A program made the position numbers and the translations under genes. The notes beneath the pieces were generated by a model. The model was not told the DNA's origin. It saw nothing but the letters and a program-made list of their open reading frames with translations, and ran no database searches. From assembly GCF_026339955.1 (NCBI RefSeq), contig NZ_JAPEPW010000001.1, positions 1,674,001-1,738,000 on the forward strand: DNA of 64,000 nt, in the 5' to 3' direction. This document shows positions 1 through 8,327 of the stretch, piece by piece. The DNA comes from Streptomyces sp. NBC_01549. GTDB lineage: Bacteria > Actinomycetota > Actinomycetes > Streptomycetales > Streptomycetaceae. How positions within the stretch are numbered: position 1 is the first letter of the stretch; every line of letters starts with the position of its first letter.

Positions 1-121
1 GGGCGACCTCGCCGACCAGCTGATCTGCGACCACGCCCTCTTCCACCTGGAGGCCGACCTGCGGTGGCTCGAGCTCACCGCCGCGCGCCTCGACAAACTC
101 GCCGAGGCGGTAACCCGATGA
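1..121 (+). CDS. PadR-family regulator, C-terminal fragment
   Basis: Only the last 39 codons are in the window. The frame reads from base 2 (GDLADQLICDHALFHLEADL onward) and stops with TGA at 119-121. The stretch is amphipathic, rich in Leu, Ala and Glu, and resembles the C-terminal dimerisation helices of PadR-family (Vir_act_alpha_C) repressors. The stop overlaps the ATG of the ABC ATPase gene (ATGA), so the genes are translationally coupled. A PadR gene directly ahead of an ATPase/FtsX-type permease pair is a common actinomycete arrangement, in which the regulator controls the exporter. The family call rests on this short tail plus context; the DNA-binding domain is not visible. Confidence 0.6.
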   Translation, partial: GDLADQLICDHALFHLEADLRWLELTAARLDKLAEAVTR

Positions 122-804
122 CCCCCGCAGGCTCCCTGCTCGCGGCCCACGACCTGCGCAAGGCGTACGGCCCCACCAACGCCCTCGACGGCGCCGAGTT
201 CTCCATCCACCCGGGCGAAGTCGTCGCCGTGATGGGCCCCTCCGGCTCCGGCAAGTCGACCCTGCTGCACTGCCTGGCCGGCATCGTGACACCGGACTCC
301 GGCTCGATCGTCTACAACGGCCAGGAGATGGCGACCATGAACGACGCCCAGCGCAGTGCGCTGCGGCGCAGCGAGTTCGGGTTCGTGTTCCAGTTCGGCC
401 AGCTCGTGCCGGAGTTGACCTGCGTCGAGAACGTCGCGCTCCCGCTGCGGCTCAACGGGACCGGGCGCAAGGAGGCCGAACGGGCCGCCCTGTCGTGGAT
501 GCAACGGCTGGAGGTCGACGACCTCGCGGCGAAGCGACCCGGTGAGGTGTCCGGCGGTCAGGGGCAGCGGGTCGCCGTCGCCCGATCGCTCGTCACCAGT
601 CCCCGGGTGCTGTTCGCCGACGAACCGACCGGCGCGCTGGACTCCCTCAACGGCGAGCGCGTGATGGAGCTGCTCACGGAGGCGGCCCGCTCGACCAACG
701 CGGCGGTCGTGCTGGTGACGCACGAGGCACGCGTGGCCGCCTACTCGGACCGCGAGATCGTCGTACGGGACGGCAAGTCCAAGGACATGGAGCGCATCGT
801 ATGA
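118..804 (+). CDS. ABC transporter ATP-binding protein (MacB/LolD-like)
   Basis: Cytoplasmic ATPase of an exporter or lipoprotein-release type ABC system. The 228-residue protein has Walker A GPSGSGKST at about residues 40-48, a Q-loop region near FVFQFGQLVPELT, the ABC signature VSGGQGQRVAVA, Walker B VLFADEPTGALD and the switch His in LVTHEARVAAY. The start is the ATG at 118, overlapping the upstream PadR stop; a longer upstream extension would lie inside the PadR gene. Its own stop overlaps the ATG of the permease at 801 (ATGA), so the three genes form one operon. Family is certain; the substrate cannot be told from sequence. Drug, peptide or lipid export are possible. Confidence 0.93.
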   Translation: MTPAGSLLAAHDLRKAYGPTNALDGAEFSIHPGEVVAVMGPSGSGKSTLLHCLAGIVTPDSGSIVYNGQEMATMNDAQRSALRRSEFGFVFQFGQLVPELTCVENVALPLRLNGTGRKEAERAALSWMQRLEVDDLAAKRPGEVSGGQGQRVAVARSLVTSPRVLFADEPTGALDSLNGERVMELLTEAARSTNAAVVLVTHEARVAAYSDREIVVRDGKSKDMERIV

Positions 805-3134
805 GCATGCGTCAGTGGTCCAAAGATCTCGCCATGGGGGTCCGGTTCGCCTTCTCCGGCGGACGCGAAGGGTGGGTCCGGGCACTGCTGACAGCGGTCG
901 GTGTCGGACTCGGCGTGGCACTGCTGCTGCTGACGACGGCGATACCGAACGCGCTGGCCGCGCGCGACCATCGCAGCAGCTCCCGGGACGACTTCACGTA
1001 CAGCGGGAAGAAGCTGCCGAAGGCGGACGACACGCTCGTCATCGGCCGCTCCGACACGACGTTCCGCGAAAAGGACGTACGCGGCCGGCTCCTGGAGGCC
1101 GAGGGCCCGCAGGCCCCGCTGCCGCCGGGCGTCGGGAAGTTCCCCGCGAAGGGCGACATGGTCGTCTCACCCGCGCTCGACAGGCTGCTCAAGTCCGACG
1201 GCGGCAAGCTGCTGCGCGACCGCCTGCCCTACCGGGTCACCGGCACCATCGGGCAGTCCGGTCTCATCGGACCCGCCGAACTCGCCTACTACGCGGGCGT
1301 CGACGGGCTGGCGAGCCAACTGGCCAACGGCGGCGTCGAGCGCATCGACTATTTCGGACCCTCCCCCGGGAGCGCGCCGGACAAGTTGGACCCGGTGCTG
1401 CTCCTGCTCGTCCTGATGGTCTTCATCGTGCTGCTGATGCCGGTCGGCGTGTTCATCGCGGCGGCCGTGCGCTTCGGCGGCGAGCGCCGGGACCGCCGGC
1501 TCGCGGCGCTGCGGCTGGTCGGCGCGGACGGACGGATGGTGCGCCGGATCGCGGGCGGCGAGGCGCTCGCCGGAGCGCTGCTCGGGCTCGTCCTCGGCAC
1601 CGGCTTCTTCCTGGCCGGGCGTCAGCTGGCGACCCTGCTGGTCGTGCGCGACATCAGCATGTTCCCGAGCGACCTCAACCCCTCGCCCGCGCTGGCCGTG
1701 CTCGTCGCTCTCGCCGTGCCGGCCGCGGCCGTCCTGGTGACGCTGTTCGCGCTGCGCGGGGTCGTCATCGAACCGCTCGGTGTGGTCCGCACGGCGAAGC
1801 CGCCGCGGCGCCGGCTGTGGTGGCGGCTGCTGCTGCCGCTGGGCGGCCTCGGGCTGCTGTACCCGATGATCGGCCAGGGCAACGACAACGGGAACTTCAA
1901 CCAGTGGCTGGTGATCGGTGGCACGGTGCTGCTGCTCGTCGGCGTCACCGCGCTGCTGCCGTGGGTCGTCGAGGCCGTCGTGGCCCGGCTGAACTCCGGC
2001 TCGGTCTCCTGGCAACTGGCCGTACGCAGGCTACAGTTGAGCAGCGGTACGGCCGCCCGCATGGTCAACGGCATCGCCGTCGCGGTGGCCGGGGCGATCG
2101 CGCTGCAGATGCTGTTCGCCGGGGTCGACGGCGACTACACCAAGCAGACCGCCAACGACGTGACCCGGGCTCAGATGGAGATCTCCCTGCACCGCGACGT
2201 CCAGCTGGGCGAGGCCGGCCGACAGCTCGCGCGGACCGAGGGCGTGCGCCGTGCGTCGGCCCTCTCGCTGTCCTCGGTCGGCGACCGGCCGAAGAATCCG
2301 GACACCGAGCTGGAAGTTGCCGCCGGCAGCTGCGCGGAACTGCGCGAGGTGGCACGCCTGGCCTCCTGCAAGGACGGCGACGCCTTCTGGATCCGCGGCG
2401 GCGAGTACGACAACAAGACGAAGAAGCTCATCGAACCGGGCAGCACCCTCTACTTCGATCCGTCGTACGACGAGACGCCGACCCACTCGGCGGCCTGGAA
2501 GGTGCCCGCCGACCTGAAGACCGCGGAACCCCGCGAGGATCCGACCGGTTACGCGCGCGGCGGACTGCTGGTCACTTCGGGCGCGCTGCCCGCGAACGCG
2601 GCGGACGGCCTGAGCCAGAAGGTGTTCGTCACCCTCGACCCGTCGGTGCCGGACGCCGGCGACTACGCGCGCAACACCGCCGCCCGGCTCGATCCGCTGG
2701 CGGACGTGTTCACCCTGGCGGCCAGCAAGCAGTCGCAGCAGTTCCGGTCCATCCGCACCGGGCTGTTCGTCGGCGCCACCTGCGTCCTCCTGCTGATCGG
2801 CGCGAGTCTGCTGGTGTCGCAGCTGGAACAGTTGCGCGAGCGCAAGAAGCTGCTGTCGGCGCTGGTCGCCTTCGGCACCCGGCGGCGCACGCTGAGCCTG
2901 TCGGTGCTGTGGCAGACGGCGATCCCGATCGGGCTGGGGATGGCGCTGGCATCGGTGGTGGGCCTGACCCTGGGCGCGGTGCTGCTGAAGATGACCAACA
3001 CTTCGGTCCGCCTGGACTGGGTGAGCGTGCTGTCCATGTCCGGCATCGGCGCCGGCGTGGTCCTGCTGGTCACCCTGTTCAGTCTGCCGCCGCTGCTGCG
3101 GCTGATGCGGCCGGACGGACTGCGCACCGAGTGA
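801..3134 (+). CDS. FtsX-like ABC transporter permease
   Basis: Membrane subunit partnering the ATPase just upstream. At 777 residues it has the layout of large actinomycete FtsX/MacB-type permeases. There is an N-terminal membrane helix (about 27-50), an extracytoplasmic domain (about 55-195), a first block of helices (about 200-400), a second long extracytoplasmic domain (about 440-650), and a last three-helix FtsX block (about 650-770) that includes a cytoplasmic ERKKLLSALVAFGTRRRTL loop. Two FtsX-type membrane blocks in one chain suggest a fused pair working with an ATPase dimer. The start overlaps the ATPase stop. Transcription probably ends at the hairpin at 3144-3171. Confidence 0.9.
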   Translation: MSMRQWSKDLAMGVRFAFSGGREGWVRALLTAVGVGLGVALLLLTTAIPNALAARDHRSSSRDDFTYSGKKLPKADDTLVIGRSDTTFREKDVRGRLLEAEGPQAPLPPGVGKFPAKGDMVVSPALDRLLKSDGGKLLRDRLPYRVTGTIGQSGLIGPAELAYYAGVDGLASQLANGGVERIDYFGPSPGSAPDKLDPVLLLLVLMVFIVLLMPVGVFIAAAVRFGGERRDRRLAALRLVGADGRMVRRIAGGEALAGALLGLVLGTGFFLAGRQLATLLVVRDISMFPSDLNPSPALAVLVALAVPAAAVLVTLFALRGVVIEPLGVVRTAKPPRRRLWWRLLLPLGGLGLLYPMIGQGNDNGNFNQWLVIGGTVLLLVGVTALLPWVVEAVVARLNSGSVSWQLAVRRLQLSSGTAARMVNGIAVAVAGAIALQMLFAGVDGDYTKQTANDVTRAQMEISLHRDVQLGEAGRQLARTEGVRRASALSLSSVGDRPKNPDTELEVAAGSCAELREVARLASCKDGDAFWIRGGEYDNKTKKLIEPGSTLYFDPSYDETPTHSAAWKVPADLKTAEPREDPTGYARGGLLVTSGALPANAADGLSQKVFVTLDPSVPDAGDYARNTAARLDPLADVFTLAASKQSQQFRSIRTGLFVGATCVLLLIGASLLVSQLEQLRERKKLLSALVAFGTRRRTLSLSVLWQTAIPIGLGMALASVVGLTLGAVLLKMTNTSVRLDWVSVLSMSGIGAGVVLLVTLFSLPPLLRLMRPDGLRTE

Positions 3135-3143
3135 CGGGCCCAT

Positions 3144-3171
3144 GGACCGGGACGCTCAGGCGTCCCGGTCC
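3144..3171. terminator. Bidirectional hairpin between permease gene and oxyR
   Basis: Perfect 12-bp inverted repeat GGACCGGGACGC / GCGTCCCGGTCC with a 4-nt loop. It lies 10 bp after the permease stop and includes the last codons and stop of the converging oxyR gene. There is no clear T-tract on either strand, as is usual in Streptomyces, so it is inferred to act as a shared terminator. Confidence 0.65.
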
Positions 3172-4166
3172 AACACCCGTACCGGCAACGGCCGCAGCGC
3201 TTCTCGGAGCGCTGCGGCCAGTTCTTCGTACTCGCCGCCGCGCGCGGCCCCGGCGCGCATCGCCAGCGCGATCCGGCGGGTCGGCGCCGGGTCCGCGAAG
3301 TAGCCGGTGCGGAGCTGGTTGCTGCGGGTCGTCTCGACCCTGACAGCCGTACGCGGCAGCAGGGTCACGCCGAGCCCGCCGGCCACGAGCTGCACCAGGG
3401 TGGACAGTCCGGCGGCCGTGGTGGTGACGGGGGCGTCCGCACGCCCGGCCTCCCGGCAGATGTCGAGAGCCTGGTCGCGCAGACAGTGCCCCTCGTCGAG
3501 CAGCAGGAGGTTGAGCTCGCGCAGCGCTTCACGGGGTATTCCCTCCCGGCCGCCGAGCGAGTGGTCCAGTGGGGTCACGAGCACGAAGTCCTCGTCGAAC
3601 AGCGGGAGTTCGAGGACACCGGGCACTCCGAGCGGCACGGCGAGCAGAAGCAGGTCGAGCCGTCCGATCGCGAGGCCCTCCAGCAGGTTGGCCGTCTGCT
3701 CCTCGTGGACCTGGAGGTCGAGGTCCGGGTAGCGGTCGTGGACCAGGTTGAGGACGGTGGGCAGGAGGTAGGGCGCGACGGTGGGGATGACGCCGAGGCG
3801 CAGCGCCCCGGTGAACGGCGCCCGTACCGCCTCCGCCTCCTCCATGAGCGCGCCGACCTCGTCCAGTACCGCCTTCGCGCGTACGGCGAGGCGCTCGCCG
3901 GCGGGTGAGAGCAGCACCTTGCGGGTCGTACGCTCCAGGAGGGTCACGCCGAGCGTCTCCTCCAGGACGGAGACCGCGCCCGACAGTGCGGGCTGGCTCA
4001 TGCCGATCGCGGCGGCCGCGTCACGGAAGTGCAGGTGTTCGGCCACGGCGGCGAAGGCGCGCAGCTGGGCGAGGCTGGGCTGACGACGCCCGTTCCCCTT
4101 GGAACTCATGGCCCCCTTGCCGCTCATGGGGCCCTTGGAGCTTGCGTTGCCCAGCGGGCTGGCCAT
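3156..4166 (-). CDS. oxyR: OxyR hydrogen-peroxide sensor (LysR family)
   Basis: LysR-type transcription factor that senses peroxide through a cysteine pair and activates ahpCD. An N-terminal winged helix spans about residues 30-88 (SLAQLRAFAAVAEHLHFRDA onward), followed by a LysR substrate domain. The redox pair is visible as C228 and C237 in GHCLRDQALDIC, equivalent to E. coli C199/C208. It is divergent from ahpC, the usual target. The first 29 residues (MASPLGNASSKGPMSGKGAM, then SSKGNGRRQ) are a low-complexity Ser-Gly-Lys extension with internal Met at 14 and 20, so the true start may be later (4127 or 4109). The stop codon sits in the loop of the 3144-3171 hairpin. Confidence 0.93.
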   Translation of the reverse strand: MASPLGNASSKGPMSGKGAMSSKGNGRRQPSLAQLRAFAAVAEHLHFRDAAAAIGMSQPALSGAVSVLEETLGVTLLERTTRKVLLSPAGERLAVRAKAVLDEVGALMEEAEAVRAPFTGALRLGVIPTVAPYLLPTVLNLVHDRYPDLDLQVHEEQTANLLEGLAIGRLDLLLLAVPLGVPGVLELPLFDEDFVLVTPLDHSLGGREGIPREALRELNLLLLDEGHCLRDQALDICREAGRADAPVTTTAAGLSTLVQLVAGGLGVTLLPRTAVRVETTRSNQLRTGYFADPAPTRRIALAMRAGAARGGEYEELAAALREALRPLPVRVLDRDA

Positions 4167-4324
4167 GGCCGTACCTCTTACTCATAGTCACTGATAGCTG
4201 CAGTCGATCAACACGACCGAGTGTAGCTATTTCCGTAATCAATGCAGCTTGTGCCAGCATCAGGAGCGTCCAACCCCCGGGAAACGCCCTCAAAAGGGGC
4301 TCTTCCCTGCTGCAAGGAGAGCGC
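4167..4324. promoter_or_regulatory. oxyR-ahpC divergent control region
   Basis: 158 bp between the two start codons. Two ATAG-type half-sites lie exactly 10 bp apart (ATAGTC at 4184-4189 and ATAGCT at 4194-4199). An inverted AGCTAT at 4225-4230 mirrors the second one. OxyR sites of the ATAGNT...ANCTAT type use helical 10-bp spacing, so this is a plausible OxyR tetramer site controlling both genes. AAGGAG at about 4314-4319 is the ribosome-binding site of ahpC. The assignment is by pattern only. Confidence 0.5.
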
Positions 4325-4879
4325 GTGCTCACTGTCGGTGACAAGTTCCCCGAGTTCGATCTGACCGCCTGTGTCTCGCTGGAGAAGGGCGAGGAGTTCC
4401 AGCAGATCAACCACAAGACCTACGAGGGTCAGTGGAAGGTGATCTTCGCATGGCCCAAGGACTTCACCTTCGTGTGCCCGACCGAGATCGCGGCGTTCGG
4501 CAAGCTGAACGACGAGTTCGCCGACCGTGACGCCCAGGTGCTCGGCTTCTCCGGCGACTCCGAGTTCGTGCACCACGCCTGGCGCAAGGACCACGACGAC
4601 CTGCGTGACCTGCCCTTCCCGATGATGGCCGACTCGAAGCACGAGCTCATGCGGGACCTCGGCATCGAGGGCGAGGACGGCTTCGCCAAGCGTGCGGTGT
4701 TCATCGTCGACCAGAACAACGAGATCCAGTTCTCCATGGTGACCGCCGGTTCCGTCGGCCGTAACCCCAAGGAGGTCCTCCGGGTTCTCGACGCGCTCCA
4801 GACGGACGAGCTCTGCCCCTGCAACTGGACCAAGGGCGAGAACACCCTCGACCCGGTGGCGCTCCTGGCGGGTGAGTAA
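4325..4879 (+). CDS. ahpC: Alkyl hydroperoxide reductase AhpC (2-Cys peroxiredoxin)
   Basis: Reduces peroxides and peroxynitrite in the cytoplasm, using electrons passed on by AhpD. The protein has 184 residues, the usual actinobacterial AhpC length. The peroxidatic cysteine is C51 in DFTFVCPTEI and the resolving region is C164/C166 in ELCPCNW. The GTG at 4325 is chosen because AAGGAG lies 5 nt upstream and the protein then starts with the family-typical LTVGDKFPEFDL; a longer open frame upstream crosses the promoter. ahpD follows after 6 bp, and oxyR is divergent. Expression is expected to be peroxide-induced through OxyR. Confidence 0.97.
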   Translation: MLTVGDKFPEFDLTACVSLEKGEEFQQINHKTYEGQWKVIFAWPKDFTFVCPTEIAAFGKLNDEFADRDAQVLGFSGDSEFVHHAWRKDHDDLRDLPFPMMADSKHELMRDLGIEGEDGFAKRAVFIVDQNNEIQFSMVTAGSVGRNPKEVLRVLDALQTDELCPCNWTKGENTLDPVALLAGE

Positions 4880-4885
4880 CCCTCC

Positions 4886-5419
4886 ATGGCCCTCGACGAA
4901 CTGAAGTCCGCCGTACCGGACTACGCGAAGGACCTGCGTCTCAACCTCGGCTCGGTCATCGGCAACTCCGACCTTCCGCAGCAGCAGCTGTGGGGGACGG
5001 TGCTGGCGTGCGCGATCGCGGCGCGGTCGCCGCGGGTGCTGCGGGAGCTGGCGCCCCAGGCGAAGGCTCAGCTGTCGCCGGAGGCGTACACCGCGGCCAA
5101 GTCGGCCGCCGCGATCATGGCGATGAACAACGTCTTCTACCGCACGCGGCATCTGCTGTCGGACCCGGAGTACGGGACCCTGCGGGCCGGTCTTCGGATG
5201 AACGTCATCGGCAACCCCGGTGTCGAGAAGGTCGACTTCGAGCTGTGGTCGCTGGCGGTGTCCGCGGTGAACGGCTGCGGTCAGTGCCTTGACTCCCATG
5301 AGCAGGTGCTCCGCAAGGCGGGCGTCGATCGGGAGACGATCCAGGAGGCGTTCAAGATCGCTTCTGTGATCCAGGCGGTCGCCACGACCCTGGACGCCGA
5401 AGCGGTCCTCGCGGAGTAA
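4886..5419 (+). CDS. ahpD: Alkylhydroperoxidase AhpD (AhpC reductant)
   Basis: 177-residue AhpD-fold protein that recycles oxidised AhpC and in mycobacteria couples it to the lipoamide/Lpd system. The redox motif is C131-G-Q-C134 followed by H138 in [13 protein letters not shown], and the proton-relay glutamate is probably E119 in [12 protein letters not shown]. It lies 6 bp downstream of ahpC and is certainly cotranscribed. The start ATG is preceded by the end of ahpC, with only a weak ribosome-binding site, so translation is probably coupled. A strong hairpin follows at 5438-5470. Confidence 0.96.
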   Translation: MALDELKSAVPDYAKDLRLNLGSVIGNSDLPQQQLWGTVLACAIAARSPRVLRELAPQAKAQLSPEAYTAAKSAAAIMAMNNVFYRTRHLLSDPEYGTLRAGLRMNVIGNPGVEKVDFELWSLAVSAVNGCGQCLDSHEQVLRKAGVDRETIQEAFKIASVIQAVATTLDAEAVLAE

Positions 5420-5437
5420 CCTCCGCCTCTTCACTCG

Positions 5438-5470
5438 GGCCCCGTTCACCCTGGTCGGGTGGGCGGGGCC
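5438..5470 (+). terminator. ahpCD terminator hairpin
   Basis: Nested inverted repeat GGCCCCG-TT-CACCC-TGGTC-GGGTG-GG-CGGGGCC starting 18 bp after the ahpD stop. The two stems stack with a 2-nt internal mismatch, and a short pyrimidine run (TTTCT) follows. It fits a factor-independent terminator for ahpCD. Confidence 0.7.
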
Positions 5471-5504
5471 TCGCCTTTCTCGCCCCCGTCGGCCTGAACG
5501 GCCT

Positions 5505-5660
5505 CGTCCTCAAACGCCGGACGGGCTGAAGGGTGCGGGACGCGCTGCCGTCTCTAGGGGCGCGGGGAACTGCGCGACCAGCCCCCACCCGCCCGTAGAC
5601 GAAGAACCCACCCGGGCTCCGGGGCGCAGCTCCGCCCGCAGGCAAGGAACGCGTCCGGGG
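5505..5660. repeat. Dispersed intergenic repeat (copy A)
   Basis: Non-coding stretch between ahpD and the AI-2E transporter gene. The segment at 5555-5580 (TAGGGGCGCGGGGAACTGCG and six more bases) matches the reverse complement of 45152-45177 at 24 of 26 positions, so the motif occurs twice in this window in opposite orientation. Neighbouring phrases such as CAAACGCCGGACGGGCT are also familiar from Streptomyces intergenic regions. Its role is unknown. Confidence 0.6.
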
Positions 5661-5673
5661 TGAGGTGGAATCC

Positions 5674-7152
5674 TTACGGCGATGGGGGGCGTACCGGGGC
5701 CACGTCCATCGCCGTGGCGCCCCGCGGCTCCGGCGCGTGGCGGAGTGCCGGCTCGCGGGAGTGTGAACGCAGATACCCCACCACCGTGTTGGTGACCGCC
5801 ACCAACGGCACCGCCACCACAGCCCCACCGATCCCGGCGACCAGCCCACCCGCCGCGACGGACAGCACGACCGCCAGCGGATGCACCCGCACAGCCCGCC
5901 CCAGAATGAAGGGCTGGAGGATGTGGCCCTCGATCTGCTGGACCGCGAGCACGACGGCCAGCGTCATCAGCGCGGTGAACACACCCTGCGTCACCACCGC
6001 GACCACCACCGCCAACGCCCCCGACACCACCGCGCCGACCAGCGGAATGAACGCGAAAAGGAAGATGAAGACGGCGAGGGGCACGGCCATGGGGACGTCG
6101 AGGAAGTAGATGCCGAGGCCGATGAAGATCGCGTCGATCAGAGCCACTATCACCGTGCCGCGGACATACGCCGTCAGGGTCCGCCACGCACGGGGCCCGG
6201 CTCCCGCCACCCCCGGCCGCGCCGCCGCCGGCACCAGTTTCAGCGTCCACTCCCAGATGCGCTTGCCGTCGTAGAGGAGGAAGAGCGTCGAGAACATCGT
6301 CAGGAGGATGCCGGTCAGCGCTTCCACTATGACCGTCACGCCCTCCAGGCCCGCCGACGTGATCTGGTCCGTGTTCGCGCCGATCGCTTCCCGCAGGTTC
6401 TTGGCGATCTCGTTGATCTGCTTGTCCGTCACATGGAACGGGCTGGTGAGGAGCCACTTGCGCAACTCGTCGATGCCGTCCTGGATCTGGTTGGAGAGGT
6501 TGTCGATGTTCTCCTGGACCTGCCAGACCACGAACCAGCCGACCAGCCCCATGATGACGAAGCCGAGGATCGCGGTGAGCGCGGTGGCGAGACCTCTGGG
6601 AAATCCCAGTCGCTTCAGGCGCGCCACGGTGGGCTGGAGGAGCGCGGTGATGAGCAGCGCGGCGACGAAGGCCAGTACGACCAGTTGTACGGCGCTGATC
6701 ACTCGCATCAACACCCAGACGGTGCCCGCGAGAACGAGCAGTCGCCAGCCGGCCTCGGCCGCGACCCGTACACCCCACGGCACGGCCGTGACGGGATCGG
6801 GCCGAGCGCCCGTCCCCGGTCCATGAGTGTCATGGGCGTCATGAGTGTGCGGAGGGGCGGGCCCGGGTTCGGATGCGAATTCGGGTTCCCGGTCGGGAGT
6901 GGGCTCGGGGGCGGCATCGGGAGCCGCATCGGAAGGGGGTGCGGAGGGATGCGTGTCCGCCTTTGTCGCCGCCGTCGTCGTCAAGCTGCGCGGCGAGCGG
7001 TCGTCGGTCTCATCGCTCAGGTCGCTCAAGTCGCTCAGGTCGAGCGAGCCCCCCGACTCCCTCTCCACCTCGGCGCGGCGCTTGTCCAACCGCTCACCCA
7101 GCTCGGTCAGTCCGGCGCCGAGCCGGCCCAGCAACCCTGGCACTCGCGACAT
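5674..7152 (-). CDS. AI-2E family transporter (DUF20 membrane protein)
   Basis: Polytopic membrane protein of the AI-2E/PerM family, 492 residues. A long cytoplasmic head (about 1-150) is acidic and Pro/Ala-rich with a DLSDLSDLSD repeat. About eight membrane helices follow, starting at GWRLLVLAGTVWVLMRVISA, with the conserved core LLYDGKRIWEW and the paired late helices AVFIFLFAFIPLVGAVVSGA and VVLSVAAGGLVAGIGGAVVA. The ATG at 7152 is chosen for its GGAGAAGG ribosome-binding site. Family members export small molecules or work as Na+(Li+)/H+ antiporters, so a role in autoinducer export should not be assumed. The gene is monocistronic, bounded upstream by the 7228-7260 hairpin. Confidence 0.88.
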   Translation of the reverse strand: MSRVPGLLGRLGAGLTELGERLDKRRAEVERESGGSLDLSDLSDLSDETDDRSPRSLTTTAATKADTHPSAPPSDAAPDAAPEPTPDREPEFASEPGPAPPHTHDAHDTHGPGTGARPDPVTAVPWGVRVAAEAGWRLLVLAGTVWVLMRVISAVQLVVLAFVAALLITALLQPTVARLKRLGFPRGLATALTAILGFVIMGLVGWFVVWQVQENIDNLSNQIQDGIDELRKWLLTSPFHVTDKQINEIAKNLREAIGANTDQITSAGLEGVTVIVEALTGILLTMFSTLFLLYDGKRIWEWTLKLVPAAARPGVAGAGPRAWRTLTAYVRGTVIVALIDAIFIGLGIYFLDVPMAVPLAVFIFLFAFIPLVGAVVSGALAVVVAVVTQGVFTALMTLAVVLAVQQIEGHILQPFILGRAVRVHPLAVVLSVAAGGLVAGIGGAVVAVPLVAVTNTVVGYLRSHSREPALRHAPEPRGATAMDVAPVRPPSP

Positions 7153-7227
7153 GATCCGTCCTTCTCCCCCGCTTCTCCCCACCACTCCCCCCTGGAGTCG
7201 TCGGTTCCGTTCCGACCGTACATGGCC

Positions 7228-7260
7228 GAAGCCCCTCCCCCTAGGACGGGGAGGGGCTTC
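7228..7260 (-). terminator. Terminator after transglycosylase gene
   Basis: Perfect 13-bp inverted repeat GAAGCCCCTCCCC / GGGGAGGGGCTTC with a 7-nt loop (CTAGGAC), 31 bp downstream of the minus-strand transglycosylase stop. It is strong enough to end that transcript before the AI-2E gene. Confidence 0.75.
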
Positions 7261-7290
7261 GAAAGGTTGAGCGGCCGGAGCGGCGTCGGC

Positions 7291-8007
7291 TCAGTAGTTG
7301 CCGTGGGCCTGCCAGTACGACCAGGCGCCACAGGGGCTGCCGTAGCGTTCGTTCATGTAGTTGAGGCCCCACTTGATCTGCGTGACCGGGTTGGTCGCCC
7401 AGTCGGCACCGACGGACGCCATCTTGCTGCCGGGCAGCGACTGGACGAGACCGTAGGCGCCGGAAGAGGGGTTCTGGGCCCGGTAGTTCCAGGTGGACTC
7501 GTGGTCCACGATGTTACTGAAGCACTGGAACTGGCCGCTGGGGATGATCTGGCGCGCGAGCGCCTGGACCTCGGCGACGGTGTACGACGCCTGCGGGGCC
7601 AGACTGACGGGGCCTCGGGCCGCGGACCGGCTGGCGGCCTCCGCGGCAGCCTTGCGCTCCTTGGCTTCCTTCTCGGCCTTCGCCGCGGCCTTCTGCTTGG
7701 CGACCGCGTCCTGGGCCGCCTGCTTGCGGGCGGCTTCCTCCGCGTCCTTCTTGGCGCTCGCGTCCGCGGCGACGGCCTGTGCGTCGGCCTGCTGCGTCAG
7801 GGACGCGGTCTGCACCTGGGCCTGCTGGCCCGCAGGTATGTCCGCGAGGAGGGTCGAGTCACTCGCCGTCGCCTCAGCGTCGATAGACGGCTGGCCAGTG
7901 CTGCCCGAGGCAACACCACTCACGGCGCCGACAGCGGTGACCGCGGTGGCCGAGGCCACTGCGAGTCCCCGGACCGAAATCCGGCTCACACGGTTTCCTT
8001 CCAGCAT
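7291..8007 (-). CDS. Secreted lytic transglycosylase-like protein
   Basis: 238-residue exported protein. The N-terminus (MLEGNRVSRISVRGLAVASA) begins a signal sequence. An Ala/Lys/Glu-rich coiled-coil stalk follows at about 75-135 (KDAEEAARKQAAQDAVAKQK). The C-terminal domain has SLT/transglycosylase signatures: Glu in VDHESTWNYRAQN, then GAYGLVQSLPGSKM and the closing YWQAHGNY. It probably cleaves peptidoglycan glycan strands outside the cell during growth or germination. The ATG at 8007 is chosen because it puts the signal peptide at the N-terminus, with a TGGAAGGAAA-like ribosome-binding site; a longer frame upstream has no signal sequence. The 5' leader is long (about 300 nt) with no riboswitch I can identify. 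Confidence 0.85.
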   Translation of the reverse strand: MLEGNRVSRISVRGLAVASATAVTAVGAVSGVASGSTGQPSIDAEATASDSTLLADIPAGQQAQVQTASLTQQADAQAVAADASAKKDAEEAARKQAAQDAVAKQKAAAKAEKEAKERKAAAEAASRSAARGPVSLAPQASYTVAEVQALARQIIPSGQFQCFSNIVDHESTWNYRAQNPSSGAYGLVQSLPGSKMASVGADWATNPVTQIKWGLNYMNERYGSPCGAWSYWQAHGNY

Positions 8008-8327
8008 CGCCCGTTTAGGTGACCCGCGCGGACGCAATCGTGCCCCTGAACGCTGGCCTCCCAACTGCGGGGTCACGGGAGGCACGGGCCCGGTGGGCAA
8101 CTCCCTTGACGGGAGCGCCGCGTGGTGCTCGGGCGGCATACGACGACTCTATGGAGTTCTGGTTGTTCCTGAGGTGCGGTACCGCTGGGGGTACACGTGT
8201 GTCGTATGCGGGGCCTGACAGGAGTGAGACTCTGCCGTAACCCGACGCCGCGAGGCAATTCCCCGTTGAGTGTGAAAGCTCACACCCCGTTTGCCCCGGG
8301 AATTTTACGGAAACAAGCGCGCACGAA
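8008..8327 (-). promoter_or_regulatory. Long leader/promoter region of transglycosylase gene
   Basis: About 320 bp with no convincing gene on either strand. It must hold the promoter and 5' leader of the minus-strand cell-wall hydrolase. I looked for the c-di-AMP (ydaO) riboswitch that precedes some Streptomyces cell-wall hydrolases and could not recognise its conserved blocks. Confidence 0.4.

Noticed and set aside
815..3343. Long plus-strand open frame of 842 codons overlapping the permease gene
   Set aside because: It is an Arg/Ala/Gly-rich shadow of the permease in another frame, without domains. High GC keeps such frames open.
5674..7152. AI-2E protein as evidence for AI-2 quorum sensing
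   Set aside because: The family name is historical; members include ion antiporters, and no luxS or receptor gene is present here.
5881..8022. 713-codon plus-strand frame opposite the AI-2E and transglycosylase genes
   Set aside because: Composition is His/Arg/Asp-rich without recognisable domains, and it is antisense to two well-supported genes.
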